A stretch of DNA of 31,727 nt, from assembly GCA_009921385.1 (NCBI GenBank), contig RFXY01000001.1, positions 1 to 31,727 on the forward strand, written 5' to 3'. This DNA comes from Pseudomonadota bacterium (GTDB taxonomy: Bacteria > Pseudomonadota > Alphaproteobacteria > Rickettsiales > UBA1997). Shown piece after piece: positions 17,257-24,282 of the stretch; the stretch's first letter is position 1, and each line of letters opens with the position of its first letter. The notes under the pieces were generated by a model that was not told where the DNA came from, ran no database searches, and was given only the letters and a program-made list of their open reading frames with translations. A program made the position numbers and the translations under genes.

Positions 17257-17315
17257 AGCAGTTCTCGATCATAATTCCCCTTCTTGCAGAAGGGGAATTA
17301 TGATCGAGAACTGCT
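17257..17315. repeat. Perfect palindrome with 28-bp arms between tilS and yihY
   Basis: The left arm 17257-17284 (AGCAGTTCTCGATCATAATT then CCCCTTCT) and right arm 17288-17315 are exact reverse complements around a 3-nt loop, TGC. The inner core AATTCCCCTTCT/AGAAGGGGAATT is shared with 9258-9284. The right flank runs to TTTAGTGTAAAAAACGGTA (17332-17350), which looks like a worn copy of the TA-element terminal repeat and reaches the yihY stop codon. The two genes converge here, so it can act as a two-way terminator, although no long T tract follows. Confidence 0.85.
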
Positions 17316-17350
17316 TGACGACACTGCCTAATTTAGTGTAAAAAACGGTA

Positions 17351-18190
17351 TCATTTGCTATAAAATTTGGCAAAGTGATAATTAAACTCTGCACCTAAAA
17401 TAAAAATAAAACTCACAAAATAAAAATACATCAGCGAAATAATAATGTTAGAAATCGAGCCATAAACTAAATCAATCTGCCCAAAATAATGCAAATAATA
17501 AGCAAAAAGTTTGGTAGTAAAAAACCATAAAAAAGTGCTTGAAATCGCTCCTGGTATGGTTTTTTTGAGATTTTGTTTGGCACTAGGCAAAATATAATAA
17601 AGCAAAGTTGCCGAAATAATCAAAATCACCCCAACCGCAATTTGGCGTAAATAAAAAAAATCAAAATCGATATCGATAGCTTTGAGCATTTTTGCAGGCA
17701 AAAGCTGCAAAACATTCGGCACGACCACCAAAATTAAAGTGCTAGCGATAATCAAAAAAATAATCATAAAAAACTCAATAACACTCAACAGCCTTCTCCA
17801 CAAATAAGGCGGGGGCGAGCCAATATGATAGGCCTTGTTTAAAACGGTTCGCAAACCCTCAACAGCCGAAGATGCTGTCCAGATAATGCCAATAAAAGCG
17901 ATGGTTAAATATTTATTGCTCGGGCCCGATAAAATTTCGTCGATTCTTGGCTTTAAACCAACCGACATTTCTTTGGGCAAATGCACTAAGATTTTTTCTA
18001 AAAACTGAATAGACAAGCCATCAAAAAAACTTAACACGGTCATCAAAAAAATCAGCGAAGGGAAAAAAGATAAAATCGCCAAAAAAGACAAATAACCAGC
18101 ATGCTCAACTCCATCGTGCTTGATGGAGTCTTTTATCGCCCTTGTGATGATAATAACAGGCCCCAGTGTTAGTTTTGTTAATTTATGCAT
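17351..18190 (-). CDS. YihY/BrkB family inner membrane protein
   Basis: The 279-aa product belongs to the YihY/virulence factor BrkB family (sometimes annotated ribonuclease BN by error), polytopic inner-membrane proteins of uncertain function. About six hydrophobic segments are visible. Family features are HAGYLSFLAILSFFPSLIFL near the N-terminus, TIAFIGIIWTASSAVEGLRTVLNKAYHI in the middle, then WRRLLSVIEFFMII, YYILPSAKQNLKKTIPGA and the end segment FIFILGAEFNYHF. It overlaps the upstream 136-codon gene by 8 bp (ATGCATAA), and its TGA stop touches the worn end of the palindromic repeat. Confidence 0.88.
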   Translation of the reverse strand: MHKLTKLTLGPVIIITRAIKDSIKHDGVEHAGYLSFLAILSFFPSLIFLMTVLSFFDGLSIQFLEKILVHLPKEMSVGLKPRIDEILSGPSNKYLTIAFIGIIWTASSAVEGLRTVLNKAYHIGSPPPYLWRRLLSVIEFFMIIFLIIASTLILVVVPNVLQLLPAKMLKAIDIDFDFFYLRQIAVGVILIISATLLYYILPSAKQNLKKTIPGAISSTFLWFFTTKLFAYYLHYFGQIDLVYGSISNIIISLMYFYFVSFIFILGAEFNYHFAKFYSK

Positions 18191-18593
18191 AGCTAAAACA
18201 AAAATGATTCAGCCAAAAACTGTGGGTAGCCAAAGCTTGTTGCATAGTTTGGCTTTTTGTTGAAACACAAAACATAATGCTCGTGAAGTTTGCCACGGTT
18301 TTGATGATTTCGTTTAACAAAAAATTATTTGCCAATAAATTACCCCCATCAAATAAATCGCAAAACAACCAATAGGGCTTGGCTTGCTTGTTATAGCAAA
18401 TACTGGCAGAAACTAGGTTTAGCAGATTATTATTTTCGTCAAAACAACAAAATAGATGTTGCTTGGCAATAATTTGTTGCCAATCGTGATGCAAAATAGC
18501 CGAATCTATTTGCAAATTAGCAAAATAGTGTTGATACAAAGCTTGCCAATATTGCTGTAGCTTTTCAACCGAATCAATGCGAATCAATTTCAT
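18183..18593 (-). CDS. Hypothetical protein, 136 aa
   Basis: The product is a small soluble protein rich in aromatic residues, His and Cys (HLFCCF, LFCDLF, IMFCVS, HFCFSYA). It has no signal peptide or clear membrane helix. Alternating strand-like and helical stretches, together with the closing FWLNHFCFSYA, faintly recall a GNAT-like fold, but I see no acetyl-CoA P-loop and do not assign one. It overlaps yihY by 8 bp, so the pair is likely translated together. It lies downstream of the dnaK terminator and probably has its own promoter in the 18594-18707 gap. The reading frame ends cleanly and looks real. Confidence 0.6.
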   Translation of the reverse strand: MKLIRIDSVEKLQQYWQALYQHYFANLQIDSAILHHDWQQIIAKQHLFCCFDENNNLLNLVSASICYNKQAKPYWLFCDLFDGGNLLANNFLLNEIIKTVANFTSIMFCVSTKSQTMQQALATHSFWLNHFCFSYA

Positions 18594-18616
18594 AAAATTA
18601 TTTTTTTGCTTTAAAA

Positions 18617-18645
18617 TTTGCTACACTGCAATTAATAGTAGCAAA
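18617..18645. repeat. Short inverted repeat upstream of the 136-aa gene
   Basis: TTTGCTAC (18617-18624) and GTAGCAAA (18638-18645) form an 8-bp inverted repeat with a 13-nt spacer. It lies 24-52 bp upstream of the 136-aa gene start, in the leader or promoter region. It could be an operator or a leader hairpin; nothing else supports a function. The rest of the 18594-18707 gap shows no gene. Confidence 0.3.
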
Positions 18646-18707
18646 ATTCATCTAAAATGCAATATCTAAAAATCATAATAATATTTTTTAAAAATTTGCA
18701 AACACAA

Positions 18708-18745
18708 ATAAAAAAGGGCTAGAAGCTTTTTAGCCTCTAGCCCTT
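18708..18745 (-). terminator. Rho-independent terminator of dnaK
   Basis: Read on the minus strand, the stem AAGGGCTAGA pairs with TCTAGCCCTT (18736-18745 and 18714-18723) around a 12-nt loop that can pair further (GCT/AGC). A T-rich tract follows (18708-18715). It starts about 25 bp after the dnaK stop and is the clearest intrinsic terminator in the window. Confidence 0.88.
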
Positions 18746-18770
18746 AAAGTTATTATCAAGAAATTATTTT

Positions 18771-20693
18771 TTAATTATCTTCTTTTTTGTCTTTAACTTC
18801 TTGATATTCGGCATCAACCACTTTGCCATCTTGGTTGTTTGATTGAGTGCTTTCGGCATTATTGCTAGAGCCGTCGTTATTGTTTGGTGTTTTATAAATT
18901 GCCTCACCTAATTTTGCCGAAGATTGCATTAAATTTTCAATGCCTTTTTTGATATTTTCGGCGGTTTCTTGTTGATTTGCCAATAAACTTTTTAGTTTTT
19001 GCAATTCTTGCTCTAACTGATTTTTGGTTGCGGAATCAACTTTTTCACCATGCTCGTTTAGTGATTTTTCGGTTTCGTAAACCAAAGAATCGGCTTGATT
19101 TCGAGTTTCGATGAGTTCTTTTTTAGCTTTGTCGGCAACGGCATTTTGTTCGGCATCTTGCATCATTTTTTGAATTTCTGCTTCAGACAAACCGCTAGAA
19201 GATTTGATGCTAATTTGTTGTTCTTTGTTGGTTGCTTTATCTTTTGCCGAAACTTTTACCACACCGTTGGCATCGATATCAAAAGAAACCTCGATTTGTG
19301 GCAAACCTCTCGAAGCAGGAGCGATGCCTTCTAGGTTGAATTCGCCTAACAATTTGTTATGAATGGCAATTTCTCTTTCGCCTTGGAAAACTTTAATAGT
19401 AACCGCGGTTTGATTGTCGGCGGCCGTTGAAAATACCTGACTTTTATTGGTTGGAATTGTAGTGTTTCTTTCGATAAGTTTGGTAAAAACACCTCCAGCA
19501 GTTTCAATGCCAAGAGAAAGTGGAGTTACATCAAGCAACAACACATCTTTCACATCGCCTTGCAAAACCGCGCCCTGAATGGCGGCACCAATTGCCACAA
19601 CTTCGTCGGGATTGACACTGCGATTGGCTTCTTTGCCGAATAATTTTTTAACAGTTTCGATAACTTTTGGCATTCTGGTCATGCCACCAACTAAAATAAC
19701 TTCGTCAATTTGTGAAGATTGCAAACCAGCATCTTGTAAAGCATTTTGACAAGGTTTGATGGTTTTTTCAATTAAATCGTCGACTAATTGTTCGAGTTTT
19801 GCTCGGGTGAGTTTGATGTTTAAGTGTTTTGGGCCAGAAGCGTCGGCGGTGATGTAAGGAAGGTTTATCTCGGTTTCGGTTGTAGAAGAAAGCTCAATTT
19901 TGGCTTTTTCTGCTGATTCTTTTAGTCTTTGTAGTGCTAGAGGATCTTTTCTTAAATCAATGCCATTATCTTTTTTGAATTGCTCAGTAAGATATTCTAA
20001 AATTCGCATATCAAAATCTTCGCCACCCAAGAAAGTGTCGCCGTTGGTTGATTTTACTTCAAAAACACCGTCGCCAATTTCAAGAATCGAAACATCAAAA
20101 GTGCCACCGCCCAAATCGTAAACGGCAATGGTTTGACCGTTTTTCTTTTCAAAGCCATAGGCAAGTGCTGCCGCGGTTGGCTCGTTAATAATTCTTAACA
20201 CTTCTAGACCTGCAATTTTGCCAGCATCTTTAGTGGCTTGTCTTTGAGAGTCATTGAAATAAGCTGGCACGGTGATGACGGCTTTTTCTACTTTTTCGCC
20301 TAAATATTTTTCGGCGGTTTCTTTCATTTTTACTAAAATATCGGCGGCTATTTGGCTTGGAGAATATTTGGTGCCTTTGATTTCAATCCAAGCATCGCCA
20401 TTAGAAGAAGGGGCTATTTTGTATGGAACCAGGGCTTGATCTTTGGTGGTTGTAGGATCGTCAAATTTACGCCCGATTAATCTTTTTGAGCCAAAAACAG
20501 TGTTTTTTGGATTGGTTACTGCTTGTCTTTTGGCAGGGGCTCCAACAACTCTTTCACCATTTTCTAAAAAACCAACAACAGAAGGAGTTGTTCTGGTGCC
20601 TTCTGTGTTTTCAAGAACTTTGGTTGAACCGCCTTCCATAATTGCGACACAAGAATTTGTGGTGCCAAGATCTATACCGATAACTTTTGACAT
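18771..20693 (-). CDS. dnaK: Molecular chaperone DnaK (Hsp70)
   Basis: DnaK is the ATP-driven Hsp70 that binds exposed hydrophobic stretches and works with DnaJ and GrpE. The 640-aa product begins [19 protein letters not shown] (phosphate 1 motif). It contains [20 protein letters not shown], the [16 protein letters not shown] phosphate 2 motif and [13 protein letters not shown]. The conserved linker [16 protein letters not shown] leads into the substrate-binding domain with [14 protein letters not shown]. The acidic tail ends near [11 protein letters not shown]. The start at 20693 is chosen over 20801, whose extra 36 residues are not Hsp70-like. A strong terminator follows. dnaJ is not adjacent, unlike in many alphaproteobacteria. 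I could not find a clear heat-shock promoter in 20694-20897. Confidence 0.98.
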   Translation of the reverse strand: MSKVIGIDLGTTNSCVAIMEGGSTKVLENTEGTRTTPSVVGFLENGERVVGAPAKRQAVTNPKNTVFGSKRLIGRKFDDPTTTKDQALVPYKIAPSSNGDAWIEIKGTKYSPSQIAADILVKMKETAEKYLGEKVEKAVITVPAYFNDSQRQATKDAGKIAGLEVLRIINEPTAAALAYGFEKKNGQTIAVYDLGGGTFDVSILEIGDGVFEVKSTNGDTFLGGEDFDMRILEYLTEQFKKDNGIDLRKDPLALQRLKESAEKAKIELSSTTETEINLPYITADASGPKHLNIKLTRAKLEQLVDDLIEKTIKPCQNALQDAGLQSSQIDEVILVGGMTRMPKVIETVKKLFGKEANRSVNPDEVVAIGAAIQGAVLQGDVKDVLLLDVTPLSLGIETAGGVFTKLIERNTTIPTNKSQVFSTAADNQTAVTIKVFQGEREIAIHNKLLGEFNLEGIAPASRGLPQIEVSFDIDANGVVKVSAKDKATNKEQQISIKSSSGLSEAEIQKMMQDAEQNAVADKAKKELIETRNQADSLVYETEKSLNEHGEKVDSATKNQLEQELQKLKSLLANQQETAENIKKGIENLMQSSAKLGEAIYKTPNNNDGSSNNAESTQSNNQDGKVVDAEYQEVKDKKEDN

Positions 20694-20897
20694 AAGATAA
20701 AATTTGAATTGATTTATTTTAAGATTTTTGTTGATACTCAATAACAAAAAAGTAGATTTTGTATTGTGTTTTTTTGCAAAACAAAACAAAATTCTTAACA
20801 AGAGGCAAGATAGTTATTGCTTATAAAATTTACAAGTGCAATATTTATGAATATTTGTCTTGTATCAAAAATTAATTTTTTAATCAACATAATAACA

Positions 20898-21809
20898 ATG
20901 AAGAAAAAAGCCTTCTCTTTAATTGAGCTTTCGGTAGTTGTGGTTATTATTGCCCTTATTATTGCGGCAATTACTCAATCTTCTCGGTTAGTTTCGCAAA
21001 TGAGACTCACTAATGCCCGAAAATTAACCAACAATTCTGCCATTCCTGCCCTAAATAACATCATCGCTTGGTATGATGCCACCTCAATAGAAGCTTTTGA
21101 TGTGAGTCAAACTAATCATACCGACAAAATCAACAAATGGGTCGATAGCGAAGTGAGGGTGCATGAAAGAATTGTTTTAGAACAAACAAACACTTCTAAT
21201 CAACCAATATATCAAACTAATTCTATAAATGGTTTGCCCGCCATATATTTTGATGGCAACGACTACCTAGAAGGTAACGAAAAATTGATAGAAGGCATTT
21301 TGTCTTATTATTCTGGTAGTTTTTTTATGGTTTTTGAAGCAGATGACATAACTACAAAACAAACAATTTTCAGCCAAAACAATCAAGCAACCGCAGACGG
21401 CATTGATATTGGCATCAATTTTGCCACCAATGGCGATTACGGCATTTGTTCTTCTGAAACAAATTGTGCCAGTGGGGCAAGCACTACACGATCGGCAAAT
21501 GCTATTGTGGTTCCCAAAAAAAAGAGTGTTTTAGCCATTATTATCAACAACACCAATACTGTTAATATTTATCAAGATTCTAATTTAATTAATGCCAGTA
21601 GCGGCTATAATCCAACAGGAAATAATGTTGGTTTAAGTAAAGTTATGATGGGAGCAAAAAGAGATGATAGCAACAATTTAAGTTCTTATTTTAAAGGTAA
21701 AATTGCCGAAATCATCATTTTTAATCGCTCTTTACCCGGAGAAGACCGAAGAGAAATCGAGCGATATTTAGGTAAAAAATGGAATATAAAAATCAGCAAT
21801 ATCGATTAA
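20898..21809 (+). CDS. Prepilin-like protein with LamG/ConA-like C-terminal domain
   Basis: The 303-aa product opens with a type IV prepilin-type signal: MKKKA then FSLIELSVVVVIIALIIAA, with the pilin Glu at +5. A prepilin peptidase would be expected to cut before FSLIELS. After the hydrophobic helix comes LVSQMRLTNARKLTNNS. A beta-rich region of about 240 residues follows, with AWYDATS, GLPAIYFDGNDYLEG, FFMVFEA and KGKIAEIIIFNRSLPGEDRREIERYLGKKW, the pattern of LamG/concanavalin-like domains fused to pseudopilins. It may be a surface or secretion-machine minor pilin that binds sugars. No other pilus gene is near. The ATG at 20898 is used; the longer frame from 20817 adds an unrelated leader. 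A TA-flanked repeat begins 6 bp after its stop. Confidence 0.82.
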   Translation: MKKKAFSLIELSVVVVIIALIIAAITQSSRLVSQMRLTNARKLTNNSAIPALNNIIAWYDATSIEAFDVSQTNHTDKINKWVDSEVRVHERIVLEQTNTSNQPIYQTNSINGLPAIYFDGNDYLEGNEKLIEGILSYYSGSFFMVFEADDITTKQTIFSQNNQATADGIDIGINFATNGDYGICSSETNCASGASTTRSANAIVVPKKKSVLAIIINNTNTVNIYQDSNLINASSGYNPTGNNVGLSKVMMGAKRDDSNNLSSYFKGKIAEIIIFNRSLPGEDRREIERYLGKKWNIKISNID

Positions 21810-21815
21810 AGCTTA

Positions 21816-22006
21816 TACCATTTCCACAAATAAATACCACATTCTAACTTCATCTTTTTGGTTAAAAAGCTTCAAAAAGCCTCTGCCTGTATGAATATAC
21901 AGGCAATCGTTTTTTAAAGTTTTTATCTCAAAAATCATGTCGTTGCCTCTAGCACGACTAAACATAATATTTCGTTATAATGCGGTATTTATTTGTGTAA
22001 ATGGTA
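21816..22006. repeat. TA-flanked inverted-repeat element, copy 2 (MITE-like)
   Basis: A 187-bp non-coding element (21818-22004) is flanked by TA on both sides. The terminal inverted repeats start CCATTTCCACAAATAAATAC on the left and CCATTTACACAAATAAATAC on the right strand, with one mismatch. Its left part shares an identical 32-nt block with copy 1 (CACATTCTAACTTC... through GGTTAAAAA), and it carries a weaker central hairpin, GCCTGTAT/ATACAGGC. The right inner inverted repeat of copy 1 is missing. It lies between the prepilin-like gene and the VOC gene stop. Confidence 0.8.
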
Positions 22007-22012
22007 TTATTT

Positions 22013-22426
22013 TTATTTTGCAAACAACTGCCCAATATCTTGAAAAGCCTTAAACTCTAAAGCATTACCACAATAATCATAAAAAAACATTGTTGCTTGC
22101 TCTCCTGCTTGATTTTTAAAGCGAATATAGGGTTCAATCACAAATTGCACCTTTTTTTCTTGTAAATTTTTGGCAAAATTATGCCAATCTTGCCAAGGCA
22201 AAACCACTCCAAAATGAGGCACTGGCACTTGATGACCGTCGACCAAATTTGAAATAGTGTTTTTTTGCGAGGTTTGTAAGTGAGTAACTAATTGATGACC
22301 AAAAAAATTCCAATCAATCCAATGGCTAGATTCTCTGCCCTTGTTTAAGCCAAGAACATTGCCATAAAAATCGTTGGCTTTAATTAAAGAAGTAACTGGT
22401 ATTGCTAAATGAAAGGGCGACAACAT
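22013..22426 (-). CDS. VOC family (glyoxalase/dioxygenase-like) protein
   Basis: The 137-aa product fits the vicinal oxygen chelate fold: paired beta-alpha-beta-beta-beta modules. It starts LSPFHLAIPVTSLIKANDFYGNVLGL and has VPVPHFGVVLPW in the middle and YDYCGNALEFKAF near the end. The likely metal ligands are His6, the His in PHFGVV and the Glu in ALEFK, as in glyoxalase I and extradiol dioxygenases. The exact reaction cannot be told. It is divergent from the nlpD-like gene and probably monocistronic. Its stop lies 6 bp from the TA-flanked repeat. Confidence 0.85.
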   Translation of the reverse strand: MLSPFHLAIPVTSLIKANDFYGNVLGLNKGRESSHWIDWNFFGHQLVTHLQTSQKNTISNLVDGHQVPVPHFGVVLPWQDWHNFAKNLQEKKVQFVIEPYIRFKNQAGEQATMFFYDYCGNALEFKAFQDIGQLFAK

Positions 22427-22431
22427 AGTTA

Positions 22432-22460
22432 TTGAAATTAATTTAAGATTATGTTAAAAT
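22432..22460 (+). promoter_or_regulatory. Promoter of the nlpD-like operon
   Basis: TTGAAA (22432-22437) and TAAAAT (22455-22460) are separated by 17 bp. Transcription would start near 22467, about 35 bp before the ATG at 22502. It lies in the gap between divergent genes and reads towards nlpD-like, TolA-like and pepF. Confidence 0.55.
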
Positions 22461-22501
22461 AGTAAGATTTAAAACTAAACCTTATTTTTTGTCAAACAAA
22501 A

Positions 22502-23392
22502 ATGCCACCTATTTTTATTTTATTGTGTTTATCAATTTTTTTTGTTGGTTGCACTCAAAAAAATGCACCCATCGTTGATCGTAGCAAAATAAAATATACC
22601 AAGCAAAATGTTTTAAATAAAAACAAATATAAAAATCTCAAAAATATTGCTATTGCACACAATGAAATCAAAGTTCAGCCCAAAGAAAATCTATATAGTA
22701 TCGCCAGAAATTATAATATTTCTCCAAAAGAATTAATTGAGCTCAATAAATTACAAGAACCCTATCAATTAAAAGTTGGCGATAAATTAATTATTCCGTC
22801 TGCTGTGTTTGAAAATACAAAAAACACTCAAGCAACTGAAAAAAATGCAATAAAATCTTTAAATGAACCACAAAAAAACTCAATTTCTGTGCAAGAAAAC
22901 ATCAATAAAAAAGCCAAGCAAGCAGGCACCGCTCTTACAACCAACAATCAACAAGCAAAATTAAATATTTCTGCTACTGCCAACAATTTTACTTTTCCTA
23001 AATTGATTTCTAGCAAAGATTATGGCTTTATTTGGCCTGTGGATAGTGGCATTATTATTTCGCGATTTGGGCCTAAAAATGCCGGTTTTTATAACGATGG
23101 CATCAACATTCAAACCGCCGAAGAATCGCCGGTAAAAGCAATAAACAATGGTGTGGTTGCCTATGTTGGCAACGAACTAAAAGGTTATGGAAATTTGGTG
23201 ATTATCAAACATCAAGAAAATTGGATTAGTGCCTATGCTCATCTAAAAAATTTTAGTGTAAAAAGAGGGCAAAAAATTGCTCAAGGTCAACAAATTGGCA
23301 AGGTTGGCAAAGATAACAAAACCAACAAATCACAAATTTATTTTGGCTTAAGAAAAAACAAAACTGCAGTTAATCCCGAAAGCTATTTATGA
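22502..23392 (+). CDS. NlpD/EnvC-like LysM-LytM lipoprotein, degenerate M23 domain
   Basis: The 296-aa product has a lipoprotein-type signal peptide (lipid Cys17 in FFVGC). A LysM peptidoglycan-binding domain follows (about 56-99, KENLYSIARNYNISPKELIELN). After a low-complexity linker comes a C-terminal LytM/M23 domain (about 177-296, FIWPVDSGIIISRFG to NPESYL). The zinc-binding HxGxD motif of active M23 enzymes is replaced by N198-D-G-I-N202, and the last HxH is IYFGL. It therefore cannot hydrolyse peptidoglycan in the usual way. This matches NlpD and EnvC, which activate cell-wall amidases during division. It overlaps the TolA-like gene by 4 bp (ATGA). Confidence 0.88.
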   Translation: MPPIFILLCLSIFFVGCTQKNAPIVDRSKIKYTKQNVLNKNKYKNLKNIAIAHNEIKVQPKENLYSIARNYNISPKELIELNKLQEPYQLKVGDKLIIPSAVFENTKNTQATEKNAIKSLNEPQKNSISVQENINKKAKQAGTALTTNNQQAKLNISATANNFTFPKLISSKDYGFIWPVDSGIIISRFGPKNAGFYNDGINIQTAEESPVKAINNGVVAYVGNELKGYGNLVIIKHQENWISAYAHLKNFSVKRGQKIAQGQQIGKVGKDNKTNKSQIYFGLRKNKTAVNPESYL

Positions 23393-24282
23393 TAAGAAAT
23401 TTTTTTTACTCAATATTTTTGCATTTGTTGTTGTGTTTGATGGCTTTGTTTTTCTTTTGGCAACATCAAAAAGAGCAAAAAAAAGAGCCAAAAATTAGTG
23501 TTACCAGTGTTGTTTTTATGCAAGCAAAAAGCAATAAAAACAATCAGCAAATTATGCCAGCTCAAGAAAAACCACCAGAAAAACCACCAGAAATTCGCTC
23601 AGAACCAATACCAGAGCCCAAAAAAGCTGAACCAATACCAGAGCCCAAAAAACCAGAAAAAAAACCAAAACTCGAAACAAAAACTATCAAAAAAGACATA
23701 ACTAAGATTTTAAAACCCCCTGCTTTGCCCAAAGTTTTGCCCAAAGTTTTGCCCAAAGTTTTGTCCAAAGTTCCGCCCATAATAGAAACTAAAAAACCAC
23801 AAGAAAAACCTAAAGAAACTATTGCAGAAAGCATTTCTACACCAGCTCCTATTGTTGCCAAAAAAATAGAGCCAGCCCCAGAAAATATGCCAAAAACAGA
23901 AGAAGCGGTCGGCATTATTAATTTGCAAGTAACCCAACAAGATATCGAAAAACAACAAAATTCTACCTTGTCTAAACGAGAAACTTTTAATATTCAAGCC
24001 CAGTTTCGGGCCTGTTATCAAAGAGCTTTGGCAGAAAGCAAACAAAAGCCCACGGCACCAATTATTGTCAAAATCAATTTAAATAAAGAGGGCTACATCA
24101 CCACCAACCTAGATAATATAATTGATAAAGTGCAATATCAGCAGAATCAAAATTATAAAAACAGCATTGATAATGTCAAAAAGATGATTGAATTTTGCAA
24201 TCCTATTGTTAATCTTGCTAAAGAAAAATATGCGATATGGCAAGAAATTGTTTTACAACTTAACGAAAATAATAATTTATGA
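23389..24282 (+). CDS. TolA/TonB-like envelope-spanning protein
   Basis: The 297-aa product has one N-terminal membrane anchor (about residues 6-24, short cytoplasmic start). A long Pro/Lys/Glu-rich stretch follows (about 60-180), with tandem repeats EPIPEPKK and PKVL, and then a compact C-terminal domain (about 200-297). This last part contains FRACYQRALAESKQKPTAPI and VKINLNKEGYI and resembles the TolA C-terminal domain, including the paired cysteines. TolA links the inner membrane TolQR motor to TolB-Pal and phage/colicin ports. No tolQ, tolR, tolB or pal is in the window; the neighbours are nlpD-like and pepF, both overlapping by 4 bp. TonB is the alternative. Confidence 0.7.
   Translation: MIRNFFYSIFLHLLLCLMALFFFWQHQKEQKKEPKISVTSVVFMQAKSNKNNQQIMPAQEKPPEKPPEIRSEPIPEPKKAEPIPEPKKPEKKPKLETKTIKKDITKILKPPALPKVLPKVLPKVLSKVPPIIETKKPQEKPKETIAESISTPAPIVAKKIEPAPENMPKTEEAVGIINLQVTQQDIEKQQNSTLSKRETFNIQAQFRACYQRALAESKQKPTAPIIVKINLNKEGYITTNLDNIIDKVQYQQNQNYKNSIDNVKKMIEFCNPIVNLAKEKYAIWQEIVLQLNENNNL
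23602..23772 (+). repeat. In-frame tandem repeats in the TolA-like gene
   Basis: Two perfect or near-perfect tandem arrays lie in the proline-rich region. One is a 27-bp unit repeated twice (23602-23628, 23629-23655; protein EPIPEPKKA/P). The other is a 12-bp unit TTGCCCAAAGTT repeated four times (23725-23772, last copy with one change; protein LPKV). Both keep the frame, so copy number could vary without breaking the protein and would alter its periplasmic reach. Confidence 0.85.

Noticed and set aside
20694..20801. 36-residue N-terminal extension of DnaK
   Set aside because: Hsp70 begins at [10 protein letters not shown]; the extension is AT-rich upstream sequence with no similarity.
20694..20897. 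Heat-shock (sigma-32 type) promoter upstream of dnaK
   Set aside because: No pair matching CTTGAA and CCCCAT-like boxes at suitable spacing was found in this AT-rich gap.
23562..23915. Gly/Ser-rich antisense ORF over the TolA-like linker
   Set aside because: Its repeats are the complement of the proline-rich repeats on the real strand.
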